NCBI GenBank assembly: GCA_021827255.1
Contig: JAKAWO010000178.1
Span: 1-6,501, forward strand
Direction of reading: 5' to 3'
DNA length: 6,501 nt
Origin: Acidobacteriota bacterium
GTDB taxonomy: Bacteria; Acidobacteriota; Terriglobia; UBA7540
The first letter of the stretch is position 1. Each line of letters begins with the position of its first letter. The notes beneath the pieces were generated by a model, which was given only the letters and a program-made list of their open reading frames with translations, was not told the DNA's origin and did not search any database. Both the position numbers and the translations under genes were made by a program. This document shows, in pieces, positions 1 to 5,865 of this stretch.

Positions 1-2147
1 CCGCCGACCCCGACCGTGAAGGCGAGGCCATCTGCGCGCACTTGCGCGGCCTGCTCAGCGCGCGCGGACGGAAATTCTACCGCGTGATGTTCAACGAGAT
101 CACTCGCAGCGCCGTGCGGGAGGCCTTCGAGCACCCCGGGCAGATTGATTCGCGGCTCGTGGATGCCCAGCAGGCGCGGCGAATCTTGGACCGGCTGGTC
201 GGCTATCAGGTGAGCCCGCTGCTTTGGGAAAAAGTCCGACGAGGCCTTTCCGCTGGCCGCGTGCAGACCGTCGCCTTGCGCTTGATCGTCGAGCGCGAGC
301 GGGAAATCCAGGCGTTCCAGATAAAGGAATACTGGACTTTGACGGCAAGGCTGGAGGGGAAGAATCCGCCGCCGTTTGAAGCGCGGGTCGCGAAGTTGAA
401 GGGCGAGGACCTGGAGATTCCCGGCAAGGAAGCCGCGGAGCGGCATCGAGCAGCGCTTGAAACCGCGAAGTATGTGGTTCAGTCCGTCGAGACCCGCGAG
501 AAGCGGAAATACCCCGTGCCACCCTTCATCACCAGCCGACTGCAGCAGGAAGCGGTGCGCAAGCTGCACTTCACCGCCAAGAAGACGATGACCATCGCGC
601 AGCGGCTGTACGAAGGCGTCGAGCTGGGGTCGGAGGGTTCGGTCGGACTGATTACCTACATGCGAACGGATTCGACGCGCGTCGCGGAGACGGCACTCGC
701 TGCGGCGCGAGAATACATCGGCAAGACTTTCGGAGCCAATTATCTGCCCGCCGAGGCGGTCCGGTACAAGAGCAAGAAGGGCGCGCAGGACGCGCACGAG
801 GCCATTCGTCCTACCGACGTGATGCGGACGCCGGAGTCGGTGCGAGCGCACGTCTCAGCGGAGGAGCACAGGCTCTACAAGTTGATTTGGCAGCGATTCG
901 TCGCTTCGCAGATGAATCCGGCGGTGTTCGACCAGACGACGATCGAGATCGGCGCTGGCGAATACCTGCTGAGAGCGACGGGATCGGTCGAAAAGTTTAA
1001 CGGCTTCCGCGCCGTGTACGAAGAAGGTCGAGACGACAAGTTGGACGCGGATGAAGAGGAGGAAGGCAAGCGGAGGCTCCCAACCTTTGCGGTCGGAGAT
1101 GAGCTGCGGCTGCTGGAACTTTTGCCCGAGCAGCATTTTACGGAGCCGCCGCCGCGCTACAACGAGGCGACGCTCGTGAGGGCGCTCGAAGAGAAGGGGA
1201 TCGGACGGCCCTCGACTTACGCCTCGATCCTTTCGGTCATTCAAAATCGCTCTTATGTTGAGAAGGACCCGCAGCGCCGGTTCCACCCCACGGAACTCGG
1301 CATGCTGGTCAGCGACCTACTGGTCAAGAGCTTCGCGGACATTTTCGATGTCGCCTACACGGCGCGAATGGAAGAGGAGTTGGACGAAGTCGAAGAGGGA
1401 AAGCTGGCGTGGACGGAAGCGCTGGGAGAGTTTTATAAGAAATTCAAGAAGAACCTGCGCGTGGCCGAAAAAACGATGGAGGACCTGAAAGGTGAAGGAC
1501 GGTCGAGCGATGAAAAGTGCGAAAAATGTGGACGCCCGATGGTCATCCGCCTGGGACGGAACGGCCAGTTCTTTGCCTGCACGGGTTATCCGGAGTGCGA
1601 CGGCACCAAGGACATGACACCCGAGCTGGCTCAACAGTACGACGTTGCGGTTCCTGCGGCCACCGCCGCGCCGGAGGTCGCCGAACAGATTTGCGAGAAA
1701 TGCGGGAAAACGATGACGGTCAAGCGCGGCCGGTTCGGTTATTTTTTGGCCTGCACGGGATACCCGGAGTGCAAGAACACAAAGCAAATTGTGATTAAGG
1801 AAGGGCAGGCTGTTGTGGCGCCCCCGCCGCCGAGCGTGCCCGAGCAGACCTGCGAGAAGTGTGGCAAGTTCATGGCCGTCAAACGAGGCCGGTTCGGATA
1901 TTTCCTCGCTTGCGCCGGCTATCCCGAGTGCCGGAATACGAGGAGAATCTACATGCAGGAAGGGCAGGCCGTCGTGGCGCCCCCGCCGCCGAGCGTGCCC
2001 GAACAGACCTGCGAAAAGTGTGGCAGGCCCATGGCCGTCAAGAGCGGCCGGTTCGGTTATTTCCTGGCCTGCACCGGCTATCCGAAGTGTCGCAATAAGA
2101 AAAAGATTCTAATGGCGGAGGGGCAACCCGCCGCCGTAAGTGGCTAA
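1..2147 (+). CDS. topA: DNA topoisomerase I (type IA), 5'-truncated by window edge
   Basis: Type IA topoisomerase that relaxes negatively supercoiled DNA by cutting one strand through a 5'-phosphotyrosine link. The reading frame is open to the left edge (first full codon at base 3) and starts inside the Toprim acidic motif DPDREGEA, so about 110 N-terminal residues are missing by comparison with E. coli TopA. A TTG at 42 lies inside this conserved region and is not the real start. Numbering the 714 visible residues from base 3, the active-site tyrosine is Y219 (bases 657-659) in GLITYMRTDST, followed by the conserved R221. A PPRYNEATLVRALEEKGIGR block lies near residue 382. An acidic linker (DADEEEEG) precedes it, as in many TopA proteins. 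The tail carries four C-x2-C-x16-C-x5-C zinc ribbons beginning at residues 506, 564, 617 and 670. The last three sit on 53-residue repeats joined by proline-rich linkers. The gene is convergent with the pst block and no partner gene is visible. Confidence 0.97.
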   Translation, partial: ADPDREGEAICAHLRGLLSARGRKFYRVMFNEITRSAVREAFEHPGQIDSRLVDAQQARRILDRLVGYQVSPLLWEKVRRGLSAGRVQTVALRLIVEREREIQAFQIKEYWTLTARLEGKNPPPFEARVAKLKGEDLEIPGKEAAERHRAALETAKYVVQSVETREKRKYPVPPFITSRLQQEAVRKLHFTAKKTMTIAQRLYEGVELGSEGSVGLITYMRTDSTRVAETALAAAREYIGKTFGANYLPAEAVRYKSKKGAQDAHEAIRPTDVMRTPESVRAHVSAEEHRLYKLIWQRFVASQMNPAVFDQTTIEIGAGEYLLRATGSVEKFNGFRAVYEEGRDDKLDADEEEEGKRRLPTFAVGDELRLLELLPEQHFTEPPPRYNEATLVRALEEKGIGRPSTYASILSVIQNRSYVEKDPQRRFHPTELGMLVSDLLVKSFADIFDVAYTARMEEELDEVEEGKLAWTEALGEFYKKFKKNLRVAEKTMEDLKGEGRSSDEKCEKCGRPMVIRLGRNGQFFACTGYPECDGTKDMTPELAQQYDVAVPAATAAPEVAEQICEKCGKTMTVKRGRFGYFLACTGYPECKNTKQIVIKEGQAVVAPPPPSVPEQTCEKCGKFMAVKRGRFGYFLACAGYPECRNTRRIYMQEGQAVVAPPPPSVPEQTCEKCGRPMAVKSGRFGYFLACTGYPKCRNKKKILMAEGQPAAVSG
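1683..2147 (+). repeat. In-frame 159-bp tandem repeat encoding TopA zinc ribbons 2-4
   Basis: Three head-to-tail units begin at 1683, 1842 and 2001, each with the codons for EQ(I/T)CEKCG, so the period is exactly 159 bp (53 codons). Each unit encodes one tetracysteine zinc ribbon. The first two continue into the identical linker EGQAVVAPPPPSVP, while the third ends after 48 residues at the stop codon. At the DNA level, bases 1815-1843 and 1974-2002 are identical over 29 bases. The surrounding zinc-ribbon codons differ at scattered positions, so the duplication is not brand new or has been partly homogenised. The first zinc ribbon of the protein (from 1518) is more divergent and lies 174 bp before the second, outside the regular period. 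Confidence 0.9.
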
Positions 2148-2296
2148 GCGCTCCGGGCGCCTTGCGCCAATCGTGGCATCCTTCGCTCTGGGAAAATATT
2201 ACGAGAAGGCCGCAGCCCTTACAGGCTATCGCGCGAACGAGGGGGTGCTCGCTCGAAGAAGCCGCGGCGTGAAAGAAGGCTCGTCGCAAGTCCTCG

Positions 2297-3106
2297 TTAA
2301 ATCTGTGAATAAGGAGCAGGACTCAAGATGAAATTGGTCACGTTGGTAACGATCGGCTCAAAGGCGAATCGCTCCTCGTGACTGAGCTTCTGCCAAGCGG
2401 GAGCGGTGTCAAATGCCCTCCAGAGCCGGTTTCGCTCCGAGAGGCTGCCGAAGGCCAGCATGTAGGTCAGTTGGGGCAAACGCTGGCCGATGAGCGTGTC
2501 ACCGTAAAAGACCGGCCAGAAACCCGACGCGCGAAAGATGTCAAACTCGCCGCTGTGAAACATTTCGATCTTTCTCCAATGATCCCGGTCACTCGGGCTT
2601 TCGTAGGCGCGCAGCTCAAAGACGCGCGGGCGGTGAGCCGCGGTCATGGGAGGGAGCTGGATTCGCGGCCGCCCTCGAAAGGCCAGCATCAATGAGCTTT
2701 CCATCCGTTCGTACGCCGGAGCGCCGGCCGGAGCGTTGAGGAAGTCATGGCCTGCCTTGAGGTATTCTCGATCGGAGCGAAGATGGGCTTCGAGCCGCAC
2801 GAGGGCTTCAAGGGAAGAGCATGGAATCAGAACGTAAACGGTGGGATTTCGGGGGCCCAGCATCTGGTCGAAGACGCCGATGGGGCGGATGCCCAAACGA
2901 TTTGCGGCGGGGATGAAGGCGTTCTTGAAAAAATTGTGAACGATTCCGGTCTCGGGCCCTGCCCGCAAATGATAGCGCCGAAGCTCATAGTATTGCCGGC
3001 CGGGCTCATGATCGGAATTGGGCGTGTCGGCTCGAAGGTTGGCTTGATCGGCGAGGGTGACTCCTGCCGCGACGAGTGTCGAAACCAGAAATCTCCTTCT
3101 CCGCAT
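2297..3106 (-). CDS. Tat-exported protein with two NIPSNAP-type domains
   Basis: A 269-residue protein of the NIPSNAP family (ferredoxin-like, dimeric alpha-beta barrel fold); the biochemical role of bacterial members is unknown. The N-terminus MRRRRFLVS followed by the hydrophobic stretch 7-19 matches a twin-arginine (Tat) signal (R-R-x-F-L), with possible cleavage after LRA near residue 26. It is therefore probably folded in the cytoplasm and exported. Two related halves are visible: one from YYELRRYHL (residues 39-47) to about 145, the other from RVFELRAYES (161-170) to about 262. Each opens with the F/Y-ELR-Y strand typical of the family. The ATG start is supported by a perfect AGGAGG five bases upstream. 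The gene follows phoU by 69 bp on the same strand, so read-through is possible, but the gap also holds its own promoter-like and operator-like sequence. Family assignment is from recognised sequence pattern; the substrate is unknown. Confidence 0.85.
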   Translation of the reverse strand: MRRRRFLVSTLVAAGVTLADQANLRADTPNSDHEPGRQYYELRRYHLRAGPETGIVHNFFKNAFIPAANRLGIRPIGVFDQMLGPRNPTVYVLIPCSSLEALVRLEAHLRSDREYLKAGHDFLNAPAGAPAYERMESSLMLAFRGRPRIQLPPMTAAHRPRVFELRAYESPSDRDHWRKIEMFHSGEFDIFRASGFWPVFYGDTLIGQRLPQLTYMLAFGSLSERNRLWRAFDTAPAWQKLSHEERFAFEPIVTNVTNFILSPAPYSQI

Positions 3107-3111
3107 GAAGA

Positions 3112-3117
3112 CCTCCT
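3112..3117 (-). promoter_or_regulatory. Shine-Dalgarno of the NIPSNAP gene
   Basis: The minus strand reads AGGAGG, then TCTTC, then ATG. This is a full match to the anti-SD core with a 5-base spacer. It fixes the start at 3106 and predicts strong translation. Confidence 0.85.
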
Positions 3118-3132
3118 GGAAGGTTTGAAGCT

Positions 3133-3159
3133 GTGTGACGATCGCGCATTATGTCACAC
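3133..3159 (-). promoter_or_regulatory. Perfect 7-bp inverted repeat upstream of the NIPSNAP gene (operator candidate)
   Basis: GTGTGAC at 3133-3139 and GTCACAC at 3153-3159 are perfect inverted copies separated by 13 bases. The element lies in the 69-bp gap between phoU and the NIPSNAP gene. A CATAAT hexamer preceded by TGA (TGACATAAT on the minus strand, 3148-3156) overlaps the left arm as read on the minus strand and resembles an extended -10 box. No good -35 is found at 16-18 bases. The half-sites resemble those of CRP/FNR-type sites (TGTGA/TCACA), but the spacing is too wide for a standard CRP site. No T-run follows the repeat in the direction of phoU transcription, so it does not look like an intrinsic terminator. 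Operator function is inference. Confidence 0.4.
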
Positions 3160-3175
3160 TCCGAGGTTGCGGGGG

Positions 3176-3841
3176 TCAGGTATTGTGGACTTCGGCGTGG
3201 TGCCGGACGTCCACGCCTTGCACAAGAAAGAGGACATCTTCGGCGATATTGGTGGCGTGGTCGGCGATGCGCTCCAAGTTGCGGGCGACAAACAGAAGGT
3301 CAATGGCCTGCGGGATGGCTTCCGGCCGGTCCTGCATGAAGCGGATAAGCTCCAGATAGATCGCGTCCCGGAGGCCATCCACGGCGTCATCGGAAACCAG
3401 GACGCTGCGGGCGAGTTCGATATCCTTCTTGACGAAAGCATCGAGGGTCTTGCGGACCATATCTTCCGCCAGGCTGGCCATGCGAGGGATGTCCACGAGC
3501 GGCTTGATTTCAGGGTCGCGCATCAGGGAGAGCGCGCGCTCAACGATGTTGACCGCCAGATCGCCCATGCGCTCGAGATCGTTATTGATCTTGATGGCGG
3601 AAGTGATCAGACGCAGGTCGGCAGCCATCGGCTGTTGCAGCGCCAGAAGGCTGACCGCCATGTCGTCAATCTCGATTTCCATCTGATTGATGCGCGCTTC
3701 GTTTTTGAGGACCTGCTGGGCCAGTTCCCGGTCTCGGCGGACGAGAGCCTGGACGCTGGTATAAATGCCCGATTCGACCAAACCGCTCATGGTGAGCAGT
3801 TGCTGCCGCAACTCATCGAGTTCCTGAACGAAGTGACGCAA
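3176..3841 (-). CDS. phoU: Phosphate transport system regulatory protein PhoU
   Basis: A 221-residue cytoplasmic all-helical protein that in characterised bacteria restrains the Pst transporter and signals phosphate sufficiency to the PhoR sensor kinase. Two PhoU repeats are visible. Each carries the E-x3-D metal-binding type motif: E90-R-M-G-D94 in NNDLERMGDLAVNI and E190-R-I-A-D194 in ARNLERIADHATNIAED, exactly 100 residues apart. The length is normal for the family. I chose the TTG at 3841 because AAAGGAG lies five bases upstream and because translation from here begins MRHFVQELDELRQQL, the usual PhoU opening. The frame stays open further upstream into pstB, but that stretch is low-complexity Arg/Ala-rich sequence unlike PhoU. 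It lies 91 bp after pstB in the order pstC-pstA-pstB-phoU, the canonical layout. Confidence 0.96.
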   Translation of the reverse strand: MRHFVQELDELRQQLLTMSGLVESGIYTSVQALVRRDRELAQQVLKNEARINQMEIEIDDMAVSLLALQQPMAADLRLITSAIKINNDLERMGDLAVNIVERALSLMRDPEIKPLVDIPRMASLAEDMVRKTLDAFVKKDIELARSVLVSDDAVDGLRDAIYLELIRFMQDRPEAIPQAIDLLFVARNLERIADHATNIAEDVLFLVQGVDVRHHAEVHNT

Positions 3842-3846
3842 GGCGT

Positions 3847-3853
3847 CTCCTTT
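3847..3853 (-). promoter_or_regulatory. Shine-Dalgarno deciding the TTG start of phoU
   Basis: The minus strand reads GGAAAGGAG, then ACGCC, then TTG. The AAAGGAG core is five bases from the TTG. No ATG or GTG nearby gives a better PhoU N-terminus; the next in-frame ATG is codon 18, inside the first helix. Confidence 0.75.
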
Positions 3854-3906
3854 CCGCCAAAGGCCAAGCGCGCGTGAAGGCCACGCCGAGGCGCTGACCG
3901 CCGCGC

Positions 3907-3920
3907 GGCCGGCCCCGGCC
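3907..3920 (-). other. Small all-GC hairpin between pstB and phoU
   Basis: In the 91-bp gap, GGCCG and CGGCC arms are perfectly complementary around a 4-base loop, 12 bases after the pstB stop codon. There is no following T-run, so it is not a standard terminator. It might stabilise the 3' end of pstB mRNA or reduce read-through, but short GC palindromes are common in DNA this GC-rich. Confidence 0.25.
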
Positions 3921-3932
3921 CATGCCGCGAGC

Positions 3933-4763
3933 CTACCCGAATCTTCCGGTGATGTAGTCCTCCGTCTCCTTCCGTGCCGGATTCTTGAACAGGGCTTGGG
4001 TCGGGCTGAATTCAATCAGCTTTCCCATCAGGAAGAAGCCAGTCTCGTCGGAGATCCGCGCCGCCTGTTGCATATTATGCGTCACAATCACGACGGTGCA
4101 AGATTCTTTCAGCCGGAACAGCAGTTCCTCGATTTTGGCCGTCGCGATGGGGTCGAGGGCGGAACAAGGCTCGTCAAGCAGCAGGACCTCCGGGTTCACG
4201 GCCAGCGCGCGGGCGATGCAGAGACGCTGCTGCTGGCCCCCCGAAAGCGAATAGGCGGACTTGTGAAGTTGGTCTTTGACTTCGTCCCACAGCGCGGCGC
4301 GCCGCAGGCTCTGCTCGACCAGCCCCTGAAGATTACTCCGCCGCGCCAGGCCGTTCACTCGGGGGCCGTAGGCGACGTTGTCGAAGATGGATTTGGAAAA
4401 GGGGTTCGATTTTTGGAACACCATGCCGACGCGGCGCCGCAGCCGGACGACGTTCATGCTGAAGATGTCCTCGCCGTCGAGCCGCACTTCGCCTTCAACC
4501 CGCGTATGGCTCATGGTTTCAAACATGCGGTTCAGGGCTCTCAGGAAGGTGGATTTTCCGCAGCCGGAAGGGCCGATGAGCGCGGTGATCCTTTCCTCCC
4601 GGATCGTCACGTTGATGTCGAACAACACCTGCCGCGCACCGTAATAGAAGTTCAAACCGCGAACGCTAAGTTTGGGAGGAAGCGCGGCGACGGGCGTTCG
4701 GACTTCGTCGCTCATGGAACCTTGGGCGGGGGTGGGCGTGTCGGCGCTGGCCAGCCTCTCCAT
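3933..4763 (-). CDS. pstB: Phosphate ABC transporter ATP-binding protein PstB
   Basis: The 276-residue ATPase subunit of the PstSCAB high-affinity phosphate importer; it couples ATP hydrolysis to transport on the cytoplasmic face. All nucleotide-binding motifs are present: Walker A GPSGCGKST (64-72), Q-loop FQKSNPF (Q117), ABC signature LSGGQQQR (173-180), Walker B VLLLDEP (193-199), D-loop SALD (201-204) and H-loop THN (H229). DEPCSALDPIATAKIEELL and the C-terminal DYITGRFG are characteristic of PstB rather than of other ABC ATPases. The ATG at 4763 is preferred because AAGGAG lies seven bases upstream. A second ATG at codon 17 (MSDEV) has a poorer upstream context and would give a shorter head. 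The N-terminal 30 residues before KLSVRGLNFYYG are not conserved-looking. The gene is separated from pstA by an unusual 190-bp gap containing a promoter candidate. Confidence 0.98.
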   Translation of the reverse strand: MERLASADTPTPAQGSMSDEVRTPVAALPPKLSVRGLNFYYGARQVLFDINVTIREERITALIGPSGCGKSTFLRALNRMFETMSHTRVEGEVRLDGEDIFSMNVVRLRRRVGMVFQKSNPFSKSIFDNVAYGPRVNGLARRSNLQGLVEQSLRRAALWDEVKDQLHKSAYSLSGGQQQRLCIARALAVNPEVLLLDEPCSALDPIATAKIEELLFRLKESCTVVIVTHNMQQAARISDETGFFLMGKLIEFSPTQALFKNPARKETEDYITGRFG

Positions 4764-4770
4764 AGCCTAG

Positions 4771-4776
4771 CTCCTT
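4771..4776 (-). promoter_or_regulatory. Shine-Dalgarno of pstB supporting the longer start
   Basis: The minus strand reads AAGGAG, then CTAGGCT, then ATG, giving a 7-base spacer. This favours the ATG at 4763 over the internal ATG at codon 17, which has only AAGG at a short 4-base spacing. Confidence 0.7.
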
Positions 4777-4875
4777 GCCGCGGAAGTGCCCGGCGTTGAG
4801 ATCAGGCGAAAGACAACGGCCGTTCTAAGGACCGCCATCCGCTTACCCGCCTCTCCACGCCAAGCGGTGTGAGCC

Positions 4876-4904
4876 ATCATAATGTGAAAACGGCCGGGTG
4901 TAAA
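4876..4904 (-). promoter_or_regulatory. Candidate internal sigma70-type promoter for pstB-phoU
   Basis: On the minus strand TTTACA (4899-4904) and TATGAT (4876-4881) are separated by exactly 17 bases. Each hexamer matches the sigma70 consensus at five of six positions. It sits in an AT-rich patch within the 190-bp pstA-pstB gap, which stands out from the GC-rich surroundings. Transcription would start near 4869, about 105 bases before the pstB ATG. I see no recognisable Pho box (CTGTCA direct repeats) next to it, so it may be a constitutive secondary promoter. Promoter activity is inferred from sequence only. Confidence 0.5.
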
Positions 4905-4953
4905 TTCTTACCCGCAGCGGCACTCCTTGAGAAGTTTTTGGCGGCGCTCCTCC

Positions 4954-5865
4954 TCACGACCATCGCTTCTCCCAGGGCGCGCGCCTCTGCCAGCCCTCCA
5001 GCACCATGCGGGAGAGGATACTGATCAGCAGCACGAAAAGGGTGACAAAGAGCGCCGCCGCGTAAGCGAGCGCATGGGCGCTGGTGAAAGGCTCGGTGAT
5101 GAAGGCCCAGATGGCGTAAGTCAGGTAGCCGATCGGCGCATTGGTCAGGTGGCCGGTCCATAGATAGTTGGACCACCCGGCCGTATAGAGCAGCGGCGCC
5201 GTTTCGCCCACCGAGATGGCCAGCGCCAGCAACATGCCGGTTAAAATGCCCGGTAGCGCCGTGGGCACCGAGATTCCGAGGGTCACCCGGGCGTCGCCGG
5301 CGCCGAGGGCGTAAGCCGCCTCTCGCAACGCGCGAGGCACTTGGCGAAGGGCCATTTCGGTGGTGCGGCAGATGTACGGGAGCGAAATAATCGCCAGCGC
5401 AACGCTGCCGGCGGCGACCGAAAATTTCCACCCCAATCCCACCACCATCGTCACATAGCCGAAATACCCGATTACAATCGAGGGCACGCCCACCAAAACG
5501 TCCGCCAAAAAGCGAATGGCCGGGGCCAAAGGCCCGGTATCAAATTCCGCCAGATAGATGCCGGCCGCCAACCCCAGCGGGGCGGCCATCAGGATGCCGC
5601 CGAAAGCCAGGACCAGCGTGCCCTCGATGGCGTTCAGCAGTCCGCCGCCGTATCCCTCCGTGACGTGGGTGATAACTTTGAAGGTGAGCGCGTGGAAGCC
5701 GCGCCGGGAGACGACGACCAGAATCCACACCATGGCGCCGCCGAGCAGAAGAAAAGCGAGGGCGCTCAAACTCCAGCCCAGGTAGTCGAACAGCCGGCGC
5801 CGCAGGATTTGGCTGTGCGCGCTACGGATTTCATCGCCACTGGTCTCGACGGCCGTCAGGGTCAT
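4954..5865 (-). CDS. pstA: Phosphate ABC transporter permease PstA
   Basis: A 303-residue inner-membrane subunit that with PstC forms the phosphate channel. About six hydrophobic segments are visible: residues roughly 29-53, 79-106, 117-143, 147-165, 203-230 and 264-288. The cytoplasmic coupling loop carries the EAA motif, REAAYALGAGDARV (181-194) leading into SVPTALPGILTG, which docks with PstB. The segments GVPSIVIGYFGY, LPYICRTTEMALRQVP and ALAISVGETAPLLYTAG are typical of PstA. The ATG at 5865 overlaps the pstC stop by one base (TGATG on the minus strand). Upstream there is only a G-rich, imperfect Shine-Dalgarno (GGGGGTGG), which fits translational coupling to pstC. The length is normal and no frameshift is seen. 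Confidence 0.97.
   Translation of the reverse strand: MTLTAVETSGDEIRSAHSQILRRRLFDYLGWSLSALAFLLLGGAMVWILVVVSRRGFHALTFKVITHVTEGYGGGLLNAIEGTLVLAFGGILMAAPLGLAAGIYLAEFDTGPLAPAIRFLADVLVGVPSIVIGYFGYVTMVVGLGWKFSVAAGSVALAIISLPYICRTTEMALRQVPRALREAAYALGAGDARVTLGISVPTALPGILTGMLLALAISVGETAPLLYTAGWSNYLWTGHLTNAPIGYLTYAIWAFITEPFTSAHALAYAAALFVTLFVLLISILSRMVLEGWQRRAPWEKRWS

Noticed and set aside
2156..2168. Possible terminator hairpin GGCGC-CTT-GCGCC nine bases after the topA stop
   Set aside because: The stem is only five base pairs and no T-run follows. Such stems are frequent in this GC-rich DNA, and the rest of the 149-bp convergent gap shows no better terminator on either strand.
2140..2331. Small plus-strand frame (63 codons) in the topA-NIPSNAP gap
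   Set aside because: It starts at a GTG inside the topA end, lacks a Shine-Dalgarno, and runs into the 3' end of the convergent NIPSNAP gene. There is nothing to support it.
3133..3159. Inverted repeat as an intrinsic terminator of phoU
   Set aside because: The 7-bp stem with a 13-base loop is weak and no T-run follows on the minus strand, so an operator reading is preferred.
2747..3877. Long plus-strand open frame (376 codons) opposite the NIPSNAP gene and phoU
   Set aside because: It spans two well-supported genes on the other strand plus their gap, and its translation resembles no protein family I know. It is the usual antisense shadow in GC-rich DNA.
3176..4015. Extended 279-residue PhoU starting inside pstB
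   Set aside because: The extra N-terminal residues are Arg/Ala-rich and unlike PhoU, they overlap the conserved pstB C-terminus, and a good Shine-Dalgarno marks the TTG at 3841.
3996..4799. Plus-strand open frame (267 codons) opposite pstB
   Set aside because: It is fully antisense to a textbook ABC ATPase with all motifs intact, and its His/Arg/Gly-rich content is typical of a shadow frame.
4877..5431. Minus-strand open frame (184 codons) overlapping pstA in another frame
   Set aside because: It is rich in Arg/Ala/His/Gly with no domain pattern, while pstA in its own frame is complete with a normal C-terminus, so no frameshift is implied.
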